Source: an uncultured Clostridium sp. (GTDB taxonomy: Bacteria > Bacillota > Clostridia > TANB77 > CAG-508). Taken from it: DNA of 61,564 nucleotides. The stretch spans positions 1 to 61,564 of the forward strand of contig USHX01000005.1 in assembly GCA_900554565.1 (NCBI GenBank), in the 5' to 3' direction. The notes under the pieces are model-generated. The model was not told where the DNA came from and made no database searches. It was given only the letters and a program-made list of their open reading frames with translations. Shown here piece by piece: positions 7,051 through 19,199 of the stretch; the stretch's first letter is position 1, and each line of letters begins with the position of its first letter. The position numbers and the translations under genes are program-made.

Positions 7051-8361
7051 ATGAAAGAAATAAAAAAAGAAAACTTAGAAAATATAGAAAATGAATACAA
7101 AAAAGACATTACAAATACAATAGCAAGAAGAGCATTAGTAAAAAGCAAAATAAGTGACATAACAAAAGTAAATGAACAAACAGAATTTACAAGAAATATG
7201 TTCTCAATAAACTTAAAAACACTACCAGTAACAAACCAAAAAAGAAGCGGAAGATGCTGGATATTTGCAGGATGCAATGTTATTAGAGAAAAAATAGCAG
7301 AAAAATACAATCTAAAAGATTTCGAAATATCACAAAACTATATAGCATTTTATGATAAACTAGAAAAATGCAATTACTTATTAGAAAGCATAATATCATT
7401 AAAGAATAGTCCAAAAGATGACAGAACACTAGACTACTTATTAAGTACAGGAGTACAAGATGGTGGACAATGGGATTTATTTGTAAATATTGTAAACAAA
7501 TATGGAGTTGTGCCTAAAAATGCATTTCCAGAAACATTTCAAAGTTCAAACACAAATGAAATAGATGGACTACTTAATAAATACATTCGTAAATTTGCAT
7601 ATGACATAAGAAATAATGAAGAAAACATAGAAGCAAGAAAAGAAAAAAGCATAAAGGAAATATATTCAATATTATGCAGTTGTTTTGGAATACCACCAAA
7701 AACATTCACATTTGAATATGTAGACAAAGACAAAAAATATAACATAATAAAAGATTTAACACCTATGAAATTTTATAAAGAAATAGTACCAATAAACCTA
7801 GATGATTATGTAAGTATAATAAATAGCCCAACAGATGACAAGCCATTTGGAAAAACATATACTGTAGATTACTTAGGAAATGTTATTGAAGGAAATGAAG
7901 TTTTATATTTGAACCTAGAAATAGAAAGATTAAAAGAACTAGCAATAAATCAACTAAAAAATGGAGAAACAGTATGGTTTGGCTCAGACTGTGGAAAAGC
8001 AGGAGATAGAGAAGGCGGAGTATGGGATGATGCTACATTTGACATAGATACGCTATTTAAAATAAATAGCCAAATGTCAAAAGGAGCTATGTTAGATACT
8101 AGAGAAAGTGCAATGAACCATGCAATGGTAATAACAGGTGTAAACTTAGATAATGAAATACCTACAAAATGGAAAATTGAAAATAGCTGGGGAGATGAAG
8201 TTGCAGACAAAGGATATTATGTGGCAACAGATAGCTGGTTTACAAAGTATGTATATCAAGTAGTTGTAAACAAAAAATATTTAACACAAGAAGAAAAAGA
8301 GAGTCTAAAGGCAGAAAAAATGAGACTAAAACCATGGGACCCAATGGGAACATTAGCTTAA
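7051..8361 (+). CDS. pepC: Aminopeptidase C (bleomycin-hydrolase family, C1B)
   Basis: A 436-residue cytosolic cysteine aminopeptidase of papain type. The triad is visible: Cys about 69 in SGRCWIFAG, His about 357 in MNHAMVITG and Asn about 378 in KIENSWG. The oxyanion region TNQKRSGRCW is intact. The C-terminus KPWDPMGTLA is the family's self-compartmentalising tail, which reaches into the active site of the hexamer. AGAGAAAGGAAG lies upstream of the ATG. It is monocistronic, between two terminators. Confidence 0.95.
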   Translation: MKEIKKENLENIENEYKKDITNTIARRALVKSKISDITKVNEQTEFTRNMFSINLKTLPVTNQKRSGRCWIFAGCNVIREKIAEKYNLKDFEISQNYIAFYDKLEKCNYLLESIISLKNSPKDDRTLDYLLSTGVQDGGQWDLFVNIVNKYGVVPKNAFPETFQSSNTNEIDGLLNKYIRKFAYDIRNNEENIEARKEKSIKEIYSILCSCFGIPPKTFTFEYVDKDKKYNIIKDLTPMKFYKEIVPINLDDYVSIINSPTDDKPFGKTYTVDYLGNVIEGNEVLYLNLEIERLKELAINQLKNGETVWFGSDCGKAGDREGGVWDDATFDIDTLFKINSQMSKGAMLDTRESAMNHAMVITGVNLDNEIPTKWKIENSWGDEVADKGYYVATDSWFTKYVYQVVVNKKYLTQEEKESLKAEKMRLKPWDPMGTLA

Positions 8362-8391
8362 AATAATGCGAAAAAATTAATATTTATGAAG

Positions 8392-8437
8392 AAAAAGCAA
8401 AAAATATAAATAAAATTTTATAAATTTTGCTTTTTTG
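8392..8437 (+). terminator. Terminator after pepC
   Basis: AAAAAGCAAAA and TTTTGCTTTTTT form a stem with an AT-rich inner part and a T-run. TATAAT at 8450-8455, just downstream, is a possible -10 for the next gene. Confidence 0.7.
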
Positions 8438-8489
8438 GTTTTTTAGTGTTATAATATAAATGTCGAATATCATTCAAAGGAGAAAAAAT

Positions 8490-9299
8490 ATGGGAAATAA
8501 TAAATTTAAAGATGCCTTAAAAGTTTATAATAGAATGAATTCTAGAGGAAAAAAAGTAGTAGGAGTTGCAGGAATAACGTTAGCAGCTGCAATTGGTGCA
8601 GGAGTTTATGTTACAACTAATAGTAATAACAAAGATGAACAACGAAGTCCTTCAATTCAAGAAGTACTAGAAAAAGGTACAACAATGAGAGAACTAGGCA
8701 TAAGCAAAGAAAGAAAAAGCAAAATTGAAAAATTTGAAAAATTTATAAATAATATAGATGAAACGACTCCAAATTCAGAAATATATAGACAAATATCAGT
8801 AGGACGCCAAAATTATGGAGATGTATTAAAGGAAAAAATTGCAGAAAAAATGGACACTACTACAGAAAATATAATTTTTAATATAAACGAAAGCCAAGGG
8901 AACAAACTTTGCCAAGCAATTGTAGATGGAACTTTATATGAAGAAAAAGATACAATATCTCAAATATTTGGTGATAAAAATGAAATTTCAGAAGACTTAG
9001 CAGATGCTATAACTTATATGGGAGATATTAATACGCTTGAACAAAAGATGCAATTTGGAAACGTAAAACTAGATAGAAACAAAGCAATAGAAGTACTAAA
9101 TGAACTAGGAGATAGAGTAAATAAAGCAGCAACAAGTGAAATTCAATATTCAGATGGCAAAATTTCAATGGAATATGCAGAACTAATAAATAATAAAGAA
9201 ATAACAGCACAAAAAGAAACTGAAAATGCTAAATGGACAGTAACAACAGTTAAGAATGATAAAGCAAAAACAGCAGAAAATAATGAGATGGAATTATAA
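8490..9299 (+). CDS. Membrane-anchored protein of unknown function
   Basis: A 269-residue protein I do not recognise. ATG 8490 is chosen because AAAGGAGA lies six bases upstream. After a basic N-terminus there is one hydrophobic segment (about residues 22-42, VVGVAGITLAAAIGAGVYV); the remainder is charged, mostly helical in appearance and probably extracytoplasmic. The C-terminus is rich in Lys, Glu and Thr and looks disordered. It carries a CGC Arg codon at 8805, showing that CGC is read normally here. It has its own putative -10 and lies upstream of the giant glucan-synthase-like gene. Confidence 0.65.
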   Translation: MGNNKFKDALKVYNRMNSRGKKVVGVAGITLAAAIGAGVYVTTNSNNKDEQRSPSIQEVLEKGTTMRELGISKERKSKIEKFEKFINNIDETTPNSEIYRQISVGRQNYGDVLKEKIAEKMDTTTENIIFNINESQGNKLCQAIVDGTLYEEKDTISQIFGDKNEISEDLADAITYMGDINTLEQKMQFGNVKLDRNKAIEVLNELGDRVNKAATSEIQYSDGKISMEYAELINNKEITAQKETENAKWTVTTVKNDKAKTAENNEMEL

Positions 9300-9373
9300 A
9301 AATAACAATGTATAAAATTACCACTCTTTGCAAACAATATCAATAAAAGATATTTGCAAGGAGTGGAATTTTT

Positions 9374-12300
9374 TTGAAAACAAATAAAATATTAAAAATA
9401 AATGGAGCCAGACTAGACCAAAATCAACTAGAAAATCATCTACAAAAAATAGCATCAAACCATAACTTAACAAGCAAATCGCAAAAAAACACATACCCAA
9501 TACCACACATGATAGAAAGCTACCAAATAATACAAGAAGTATACAAACTACTAAATGAGCACTTAAAGCTAGGAATTAGCATACATCCAGCAGGAGAATG
9601 GCTATTAGACAACTTTTATATAATAGAAGAAACAGCAAAACAAATAGAAAAAGAACTAACACTATCAAAATACACAAATTTTTTAGGAATAGCAAATGGA
9701 CAATACAAAGGATTTGCACGCATATATGTTCTAGCTTCCGAAATTGTAGCATACACAGACAACAAAATAGAACAAAAAGCGCTAGAAAATTATTTGGCAA
9801 GCTATCAAACTAAAAAGACATTAAGTATGGAAGAAATATGGAATATTGGGCTTTTCTTAGAAATTGCAATAATAGAAAATATAAGAGAAATATGTGAAAA
9901 AATATATAGTGCACAAATACAAAAATACAAAGCAGAAAACATTGTTGAAAGATTAGTAGAAAACAAGCCAAAATCAGAATTAACATTTAAGAACAATCAA
10001 ATTAGAAAAATAAAAAAAGATATATTAGAAGAGATGGAATATCCATTTATAGAATATATGTCATATATCTTAAAAAGATATGGTAAAAAGGGATATAGTT
10101 ATTTAAAAATATTAGAAGAAACCGTTGAACTAAAAGGCACAACAGTTTCTGATGTGATAAAAAAAGAACATTTTGACATAGCCGTTAGAAAAGTATCAAT
10201 AGGAAACAGTATAACAAGTATCAAAAAAATACAAAGAATGAACTTCCTGGATATTTTTGAAAAAGTAAATGGAGTAGAAGAATTGCTAAAACAAGACCCA
10301 AGTGGAATATATGAAAAAATGGACAACAAAACAAAGGAGTATTATAGAAATAAAATAAAAGAAATATCTAAGAAAACGAAAATATCAGAATTATATATAA
10401 CAAGAAAAATACTAGAATTAGCACAGCAAAATCCTAAAAGCATCAAAAAATCACATATAGGTTATTATTTAATAGATGCTGGAACAGAAGAGCTATACAA
10501 AATATTAAACTATAAACCAAGAAAAAACAAAAAGCCACAAACTAAAACAAAAATATATATTGCAACTATCTCATTTTTTACAATAATAATTTCAACATTA
10601 CTTACATGTATGTTAAAAATACCAAATAACTATGTAAAAATAATAGCATTTATTTTATTTATAATTCCATCATCAGAGCTAACAATTCAAATAATACAAT
10701 ATATTTTAAGCAAAATTGTAAAACCCAAAATAATACCTAAATTAGATTTATATGGTGGAATAGAGCCACAATATCAAACAATGGTAGTAATTCCAACAAT
10801 AATAAAATCAAAAGAAAAAGTAAAAGAATTATTTGAAAAATTAGAAGTATATTATTTGGCAAATAAATCTGAAAACTTGTATTTTACACTATTAGGAGAT
10901 TGTAGTGAAAGTAATCACAAAGAAGAAGAGTATGACATAGAAGTTATTCAAGAAGGAAAAAATCAAGTTCAAAAATTGAATGAAAAATATGGAAATATAT
11001 TTAACTTTTTATATAGAGAAAGGGAATATAACCCAAAAGAAGGAACTTATTTAGGCTGGGAAAGAAAAAGGGGAATGCTAAACCAGCTAAATGACTACCT
11101 TTTAGGAAATATAAAAAATCCATTTAGAACAAATACAATAGAAGAAAATAGCAAGCAAAAAGAAATTTTAAAAAATACAAAATATATAATAACATTAGAT
11201 GCAGACACAGACCTGATTTTAGACTCTGCATTTGAATTGGTTGGTGCAATGGCACACATATTAAACAAACCAAAAATAGAAGGGAAAATAGTTGTAGATG
11301 GATATGGAATAATGCAACCAAGAGTAGGAGTTAACCTAGATGTTAGCTATAAAAACCTTTTTACAAAGATTTTTGCAGGAGCAGGTGGAATAGATTCATA
11401 CACAAATGCCATATCAGATATATACCAAGACAATTTCAAAGAAGGAATTTTTACAGGAAAAGGAATATATGACTTAAAAGTTTTTTCAGAAGTTATGAAA
11501 GGAGCAATACCTGAAAACACAGTACTTAGCCATGATTTATTAGAAGGGTCATATTTAAGATGTGGACTGGTTTCAGATATTATGCTTATGGATGGATATC
11601 CAAGCAAATACAACAGTTTTATGAACAGACTATCAAGATGGACACGTGGAGACTGGCAAATAACAAGTTGGTTAGGAAGAAACAGTCCATTAAATTTGCT
11701 ATCTAAATATAAAATATTTGATAATTTACGAAGAAGTTTATTAGAAATAAGTATAATAGTAGCGATTATTTTTACAAATATAATAAAAATTGCTTATGCT
11801 AAAAGCATAAGCATAGTAATACTTATACTATTAGCTATTCTAATTTTACCATTTCTATTAGAAATATTTAATATGATAATATTCAAAAAAGAAGGAGAAG
11901 AAAAACAGAAAACATTTACACCAAAAATATCAGGTTTTAAAGGAAGTATTTTAAGAGCATTAATTATACTTGGAACTATGCCATATAAAGCATATGTTCT
12001 AGCAAAATCAATAATTAAAACAATATATAGAAAACATATTTCAAAAAAGCATTTACTAGAATGGATGACATCAGAAGAAGCTGAAAAACAAGCGAAAACA
12101 AGTGTTATATCATATTATAATCAAATGGCAATAAATGTACTTGTAGGAATCTGCGCAATAGGAATAGGATTATTAGAAAAAAGCATTTTAGCAGTTATGC
12201 TAGGAGCATACTTTATAGTAATTCCATTTATAATGTATTATGTAAGTAAAGAAAAAGAAAAGCCAGAACCAATACAAAAATTAGATAAGCAAGAACAAGA

Positions 12301-15300
12301 ATATATAAAAGAAATAGGTAAAAAAACGTGGAATTATTTTGAAAGATACTTAAATAAAGAAAACAATTATCTAATACCAGACAATTATCAAGAAGATAGA
12401 AAAGAAAAAACTGTACCACGAACATCTTCAACAAATATAGGACTTTCACTTTTAGCAATAATATCAGCATATGATTTAAAATATATAGAAAAAGAAAAAG
12501 CAGAAGAATTATTAGAAAAAGTAATAACTTCAATAGACAGCCTTCCAAAATGGAATGGACATTTATACAACTGGTATCAAACCCAAACAAAACAACCATT
12601 AATACCAAGATATGTTTCAACAGTAGATAGTGGGAATTTTGTAGGATATTTATATGTTACAAAAGCTTTTTTACGAAATGAAGTAAGAAATGAAAATTTA
12701 GTAAACATAGTAAATAACATAATAGAAAAAACAGACTTTTCTGTATTATATAATTGGGAACAGCAAATATTTTCAATAGGATTTTCAATAGAAGAAAATA
12801 AATTAACAGACTCATATTATGACTTACTAGCATCTGAAGCAAGACAAGCCAGCTTAGTAGCAATTGCTAAAAAAGATGTACCAGCAAAACATTGGGAACA
12901 CTTAAGTAGAAGTTTAACAATATTAGGAAAATACAAAGGACTTATTTCATGGTCTGGAACAGCATTTGAATATTTAATGCCAAATATAAATATTCCAAGA
13001 TATGAAGGGAGTTTATTAGATGAATCTTGCAAATTTATGATAATGAGTCAAAAAGAATATGCAAAACAATTAGGAATACCATGGGGAATATCAGAAGCAG
13101 CATTTAATGTAAAAGACTTAAAATCAAATTATCAATACAAAGCATTTGGAATTCCATGGCTAGGATTAAAAAGAGGACTTGCAGATGAACTAGTGGTATC
13201 TAGCTATGGTGGAATATTAGCAATATTAGATGACCCAAAAGGTGAAATAGAAAACCTAAAAAGATTAGAAAAAGAAGGAATGTATAACAAATATGGATTT
13301 TATGAATCAATTGACTATACACCAGAAAGAGTAGAAAAGGGAAAAACAAGTAGTGTAGTAAAAACTTATATGGCACACCATCAAGGGCTTATATTGTTAT
13401 CAATAAATAACTTATTTAATAAAAAAATATTACAAAAAAGATTTATTGAAAATCCAGAAATAAAAGCAGTATCAATCTTACTACAAGAAACTATGCCAGA
13501 AAAAGCATTAATAACAAAGGAAAATAAGGAAAAAATTGAAAAATTAAAATATAAAGATTACGAAAATTATGTGGTAACAACAAATAACAAAATAGATGAC
13601 AGATTAATTACAGGAAATGTTATATCAAACGAAAACTACACAATTGCAATGAATGAAAAAGGAGAAGGAATAAGTAAGTACAAAGATATTTATATAAATA
13701 GATATAAATTGACAGATGATTATTCTCAAGGAATATTTTTCGCAATAAAAAATATAAAAACAAAGAAAATACTAAGTTCAAACTATAAATTAAACGAAAA
13801 AAACAATTACCAAATTAGCTTTATGCCAGATAAAGACAAGCAAGAAATATCAGGAGAAAATATAAAAACACAAATAATTACAACAGTAAGCTCAAATGAG
13901 CCAGTAGAACTAAGAAGAGTAATATTAGAAAATATAGGTCAAGAAGAAGAAATACTAGAAGTAACATCATATTTTGAACCAGTATTATCAAAAAAAGAAC
14001 AAGAATATGCACATCCGGCATTTAATAATCTATTTTTAATAAGCAAATTTGATGAAGAAAAAAATAGTGTAATAGTAGAAAGAAAAAACAGAGAACCAAA
14101 TGGTAGAAAAATGTTTTTAGCAACAACATTATCCACAAATAGTGAAACAATTGGGGATTTAGAATATGAAATAAATGAAGAAAAGTTTATAGGAAGAGGT
14201 AACTTAAAAACGCCACAAATGGTAGAAAATTTAGTTCCATTATCGAAAAAAATAGGACTTGTTTTAGAACCAATAGTTGCACTAAAAAGAACCATAAAAC
14301 TAAAACCAAAAGAAGAAAAAATAGTTGATTTAATAATAAGTGTGGGAGAAGAAGAAAGTGCAGTAAAAGAAAATTTAGAAAAATACAAATCAATTGAAAA
14401 TGTAAAAACAGAAATCGAAATATCAAAAGCACGAGTAGAAGCCGAAAGTAGATATCTACGAATAAAAGGAAAAGAAATAGCAATATATCAAAAAATACTA
14501 TCATATATAATATTTGACAATTCACCTAAAAGCATAACATTAAGCAAAAATTTGCAAACAAGCTACAAGCAGAGTCAACTATGGAAATATGGAATATCAG
14601 GAGACTTGCCAATAATTTTAGTAAAAATAAAAGATGCAAATGACTCATATGTAATAAAGGAAATACTAAAAGCACATGAATTTTTCAGAACAAAAAATGT
14701 TCAGACAGAAGTTGTAATTTTAGATGAAGAAAAACACAGTTATGAAAACTATGTGAAAGAAGAAATAGAAAATGATATCCTAAATAGTCAAATGGCATAT
14801 TTAAGAAATATAAAAGGAGGAATCTTTACTTTATCTAAGGGTGAAATAGATGAAAAAGACATAAAACTCCTAGAACTAATTTCAGTAATAAAAATAGATA
14901 CAAGCAAAGGTGGAATAGAAAATACAGTAAAAGAAATAGAAGAAGAATACCTAGAAAAATACAAACAAATAGGAGAAGAAGATAAACCAGAAGTAATAGA
15001 AGAAACAGATGGAGATATCAATATTTTGGAAAACATAGATAAATTAAAATATTATAACGAATATGGTGGATTTTCAGAAGATGGAAAAGAATATTTAATA
15101 AAAGTAAATAAAAAGAATAGACTTCCAACAGTATGGAGCCATATAATGGCAAACAAAACATTTGGAACAATAGTAACAGAAAACATGGGTGGATACACAT
15201 GGTACAAAAATAGTAGGTTAAATCGTGTAAGTAGTTGGGAAAACAATCCAAGTTATGACATTCCAAGCGAAATAATTTATTTAAAAGATGATGAAACAAA

Positions 15301-17435
15301 AAAAGCATGGTCACTAGGATTAAACCCAATGCCAGATGAAAAAAATTATAATATAATATATGGATTTGGATATTGCAAATATATACACAAAAGTGATGGA
15401 ATAGAGCAAGAACTAGAGATATTTGTACCAAAAGAAGAAACATGTAAAATTAATATTTTAACATTAAAAAATACAACACCAAATAGAAAAAAATTGAAAT
15501 TATATTATTATATAAAACCAGTAATAGGTGAAGATGAAATAAAAAGCAACCAATATATAACTGTAAATTTAGACAAAAATAGTAATATAGTATGGGCAAA
15601 AAACTTATATCAAACAGAAGAATTAGAAAATTTAATATATATATCAACAAGTGAAAAAATCAAATCATATACAGGTGATAAAAACTTCTTTTTAGGAAAT
15701 GAAGGTCTTTCAAATCCACAAGGGTTGCGAAAAGAAAGATTAAACAATGAAACAGGACTAGGAAAGAAAAGTTGCATGGTATTTGAAATAGAAATACAAC
15801 TAGAAAGTTATGCCAAAAAAGAAATAACACTAATTCTAGGTGCAGATGAAAAAATAATAAACTGCAAGAACACAGCATACAAATATAGCAAAATACAAAA
15901 TGCAAGACAAGAATTAGAAATTTGCAAAAATGCATGGAAAGAATTACTTCGGAAGACTACAAGTATATACCCCATTAGAATCAACAAATATATTATTAAA
16001 TGGTTGGATACCATATCAAACTTTAGTAAGTAGATTATATGGCAGAAGTGGATATTATCAATCTGGTGGAGCATATGGATTTAGAGACCAATTACAAGAC
16101 ACATTAGGCCTAAAATATTTAGAACCACAAATAATGAAAAATCAAATAATAAAGCATAGTAAACATCAATTTATAGAAGGAGATGTAGAACACTGGTGGC
16201 ATGAAGAAACACAAAGAGGAATAAGAACAAGATTTTCAGATGACCTATTATGGCTAGTATATGTAACAATTGAATATATAGAATTTACAGGAGATAGAAC
16301 AATATTAGAAATAAAAACGCCTTTTTTACAAGGAGCAATATTAGAAGAAAATCAAGATGAAAAATATGACAAATATGTACAAACACAGGAAGAGCAAACA
16401 ATATATGATCATTGCATAAAAGCAATAGAAAAAGCATTAAACTTTGGAGAACATGGGCTACCTAAAATTGGTTCAGGTGACTGGAATGATGGATTTAGCA
16501 CAGTGGGAAATAAAGGAAAAGGTGAAAGTGTATGGCTAGGATTTTTCTTATATCTAATATTGGAAAAATTCATACCAATATGTAAAGAAAAAGAAGATTA
16601 TGAGAAAGCCGAAAAATATGAACAAATAAAAATAAATCTAAAAAAATCATTAAATACAAAAGCATGGGATGGAAGATGGTATAAAAGGGCATATATGGAT
16701 GATGGAAACTGGCTTGGAAGCATGAAAAACGAAGAGTGCAGAATAGATAGTATAGCACAAAGCTGGAGTACAATTTCTAATGCAGGTGATAATGACAAAA
16801 AATATATTTCAATAGAAAGTTTAGAAAATCACTTAGTAGACAGAGAAAACGGAATAATTAAGCTATTAGATCCACCATTTGAAAAAAGCAAATTAGAACC
16901 AGGATATATAAAGGCTTATCTGCCAGGGGTAAGAGAAAATGGTGGACAATATACTCATAGCAGTTGTTGGGTAATTATTGCAGAAAGCTTACTTGGATTT
17001 GGAGACAAAGCGGTAGAATTATATAGAATGATAAATCCAATAGAACACTCTAGAACAAAAGAAGCAAGCGCAAAATACAAAGTAGAACCATATGTAATTC
17101 CAGCAGACATATATGGTGCCAGTAATTTGGCAGGACAAGGTGGCTGGACATGGTATACGGGTTCTAGCAGCTGGTATTACAAAGCAGGAATAGAATATAT
17201 ACTGGGGCTAAAAATAAATGAAGGATATTTAGAAATAAATCCATGTATACCAAAAGACTGGAAAAACTATCAAATTCAATATAAATGGAAAGAAACTATT
17301 TACAATATAGAAGTGAAAAATCCAAATGGAAAAAACACAGGAGTAACTAAAATTTTATTAGATGGAAATGAAACCGAAAATCATATAAAACTAGATGGCA
17401 CAAGAAAAATTTATAAAGTAGAAATTCTATTATAG
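9374..17435 (+). CDS. Giant cyclic beta-glucan-synthase-like protein (GT84 + GH94), with one CGG +1 recoding site
   Basis: Frame 1 runs from TTG 9374 (AAGGAG about ten bases upstream) to an early stop at 16033; a +1 frame continues to 17435. Skipping C 15950 joins them as ELL-GRLQVYTP and gives 2686 residues, close to the size of NdvB/Cgs proteins. Domains in order: helical N-terminal region; membrane segments near 390-440; GT84 glycosyltransferase with DADTD (about 609-613), SHDLLEG (about 720) and RWTRGDWQ; more membrane segments near 800 and 930; glycoamylase-like domain with WSGTAFEYLMP (about 1193) and WGISEAAFN; beta-sandwich units; GH94 catalytic domain with GSGDWNDG (catalytic Asp about 2369). 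The family makes, cyclises and trims cyclic beta-1,2-glucan; the exact linkage here is unknown. The shift lies just before the last GH94 region. Confidence 0.88.
15950..15952 (+). other. Recoding site 1: in-frame CGG, +1 shift to GGA (glucan synthase)
   Basis: Context GAATTACTT-C-GGA-AGA. CGG is in phase with the start at 9374. Removing the C gives LLGRLQVYTP, matching the LLG-LQV-TP consensus of GH94-type proteins. Without the shift, translation stops at 16033 and the GH94 catalytic domain is lost. Confidence 0.9.
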
Positions 17436-17558
17436 GATTTAAAATTCAATATATAATTATTTTCTATACCGTTATAGAAGAGGTATTTGAGAAATAATAT
17501 ATATTGAATTTTTTTAATAATATAATAACCTAATTCATATATTGAATTGGGGGTAAAA

Positions 17559-18356
17559 ATGAAAATAATAGTTTGTACCAAGAAAAAAATATTAGTAATA
17601 ATAGGGCTTATAGCCATAATTTTAATATTAAGTACAATTCAAGCTAAAATTGAAAAAACAATTCAAACAAATAGCGAGTTAGAAAGCAGCAATGAATTAC
17701 AAAAAGAACTAAACCAGCTTGAAAATTCACAAGAAAAAGTTGCATATTTAACATTTGATGATGGACCAACTAAAAAATCAACATCAAAAATATTAGACAT
17801 CTTAAAAGAAGAGAATGTTAAAGCAACCTTTTTCGTAATTGGCAAAAATGTAAAAGAAAATCCCGAATTAGTAAAAAGGGAATATGAAGAAGGACATTAC
17901 ATAGCAAATCATGGATATGACCATAGTAATAAGAAATTATATGAAAATGAGAAAAGTTTTATAGAAGAAATCAAAAATACAGATGTAGAAATTGGTAAAG
18001 CAATAGGAAAAGAGGACTACCAATCGAAAATCTTTAGATTTCCAAATGGTTTTATGTCTAAAAATAATAAATATCAAAAAATTAAATGTGCTAAATTACT
18101 ACATGAAATGGGATATGGATATATTGATTGGAATTGTTTAAATAATGATTCTATTAGAAAATATAGTACAAGTGGGCTAGTGAACAATTTGAAAAAGTCT
18201 GCAAAAAATAAAGGAACATTAGTGATTTTGATGCATGATATGGTGTATGTTAGTGATAGTTCAAAAGCCCTAAAAGAATCTATAAAATTTTTAAAAGAGC
18301 AAGGATATGAGTTTAAAAATTTCTATGGATTAGTAACACTGTCTGCTTCAGATTGA
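17559..18356 (+). CDS. Polysaccharide deacetylase (CE4/NodB) with membrane anchor
   Basis: A 265-residue deacetylase. ATG 17559 follows TTGGGGGTAAAA; an in-frame TTG 12 bases earlier is possible but lacks spacing for a ribosome binding site. Residues 8-28 are a membrane anchor, then a short charged stalk. The NodB domain has TFDDGP (metal Asp and catalytic Asp), HGYDHS for the HxxxH zinc ligands, FRFPNG, and LVILMHD near the end. It probably removes acetyl groups from peptidoglycan or another beta-linked polymer. It sits after the glucan-synthase gene and its end overlaps the convergent gene by 34 bases. Confidence 0.88.
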   Translation: MKIIVCTKKKILVIIGLIAIILILSTIQAKIEKTIQTNSELESSNELQKELNQLENSQEKVAYLTFDDGPTKKSTSKILDILKEENVKATFFVIGKNVKENPELVKREYEEGHYIANHGYDHSNKKLYENEKSFIEEIKNTDVEIGKAIGKEDYQSKIFRFPNGFMSKNNKYQKIKCAKLLHEMGYGYIDWNCLNNDSIRKYSTSGLVNNLKKSAKNKGTLVILMHDMVYVSDSSKALKESIKFLKEQGYEFKNFYGLVTLSASD

Positions 18357-19015
18357 GTAATATAACCATTTTCAACCATCTTCTTTAAAACATGAGCTTG
18401 TCTCTTCTTAGCTAAATCCATATTAACAGTTGGAGCATACAAAGAAGGAGCATTAGGAACGCCTGCCAACATAGAAGCTTCACTCAAATTTAAATCCTTA
18501 GGTTCCTTATTATAATATCCCATACTTGCATCATAAATAGAATAATATCCATTTCCAAAATAGCAAGAATTAGCATATATAGCAAGGATTTCATCTTTAG
18601 AATAATTTTTTTCTAAATCATATGAAGCAAAAATTTCTCCAACCTTTCTAATTAAAGTTTTATCTTGGTTAAATATAACATTTTTAGCAACTTGTTGAGT
18701 TATAGTGCTTCCTCCTTCATCAAAATCTTTATCACGAATATTGGTATAAAAAGCTCTAGCAATACCAATAAAATCAACAGGTCCATGACTATAATATCTT
18801 CTATCTTCTGTTGCTACAACAGCATTTATATAATTTTTTGGCAAATTCTCAAAACTTGTATAATGTTCTTTTTTTGTAACTTCTTCTACTCTTCCGGTTA
18901 AGGATTTTTCATGTAAAGTGTTTGAGTAATATCCATAACCTATTAGAAATAGAAATGAACAAGCAAGTGTTAAGAGAATTATTAAAAATACAAATAATTT
19001 CCTTATAAATTTCAT
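18323..19015 (-). CDS. Monofunctional peptidoglycan glycosyltransferase (GT51)
   Basis: A 230-residue membrane-anchored transglycosylase that polymerises lipid II. The ATG at 19013-19015 follows GAAAGGTGAAAATT on the minus strand; a longer upstream start is unlikely. Residues 8-30 are transmembrane. GT51 motifs are intact: ATEDRRYYSHGPVD (catalytic Glu), GGSTITQQVAKN, RKVGEIFASYDLE and the later EILAIYANSCYFGNGYYSIYDA. There is no transpeptidase domain, so it is of the MGT type. It is convergent with the deacetylase gene; the coding ends overlap, leaving no room for a terminator between them. Confidence 0.92.
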   Translation of the reverse strand: MKFIRKLFVFLIILLTLACSFLFLIGYGYYSNTLHEKSLTGRVEEVTKKEHYTSFENLPKNYINAVVATEDRRYYSHGPVDFIGIARAFYTNIRDKDFDEGGSTITQQVAKNVIFNQDKTLIRKVGEIFASYDLEKNYSKDEILAIYANSCYFGNGYYSIYDASMGYYNKEPKDLNLSEASMLAGVPNAPSLYAPTVNMDLAKKRQAHVLKKMVENGYITQSEADSVTNP

Positions 19016-19131
19016 AATTTTCACCTTTCTTTCGTGATTATTATATAACAAGAAAAGGTATTTTTAAAGTGAATTAATGAAAAATTAAGAATAATAGGGT
19101 ACAATGATAACAAAAAAATGTTCGCAAACTA

Positions 19132-19160
19132 TTGACTTTTAAATTTCAAAAATATATAAT
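19132..19160 (+). promoter_or_regulatory. Sigma-A-type promoter for the HD-hydrolase/ruvA/rarA genes
   Basis: TTGACT (19132-19137), a 17-base spacer and TATAAT (19155-19160), 40 bases before the ATG at 19200. Confidence 0.8.
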
Positions 19161-19199
19161 ATGAAAATAGAAAAAACAAAGAAAAATAGGTGATAAGAA

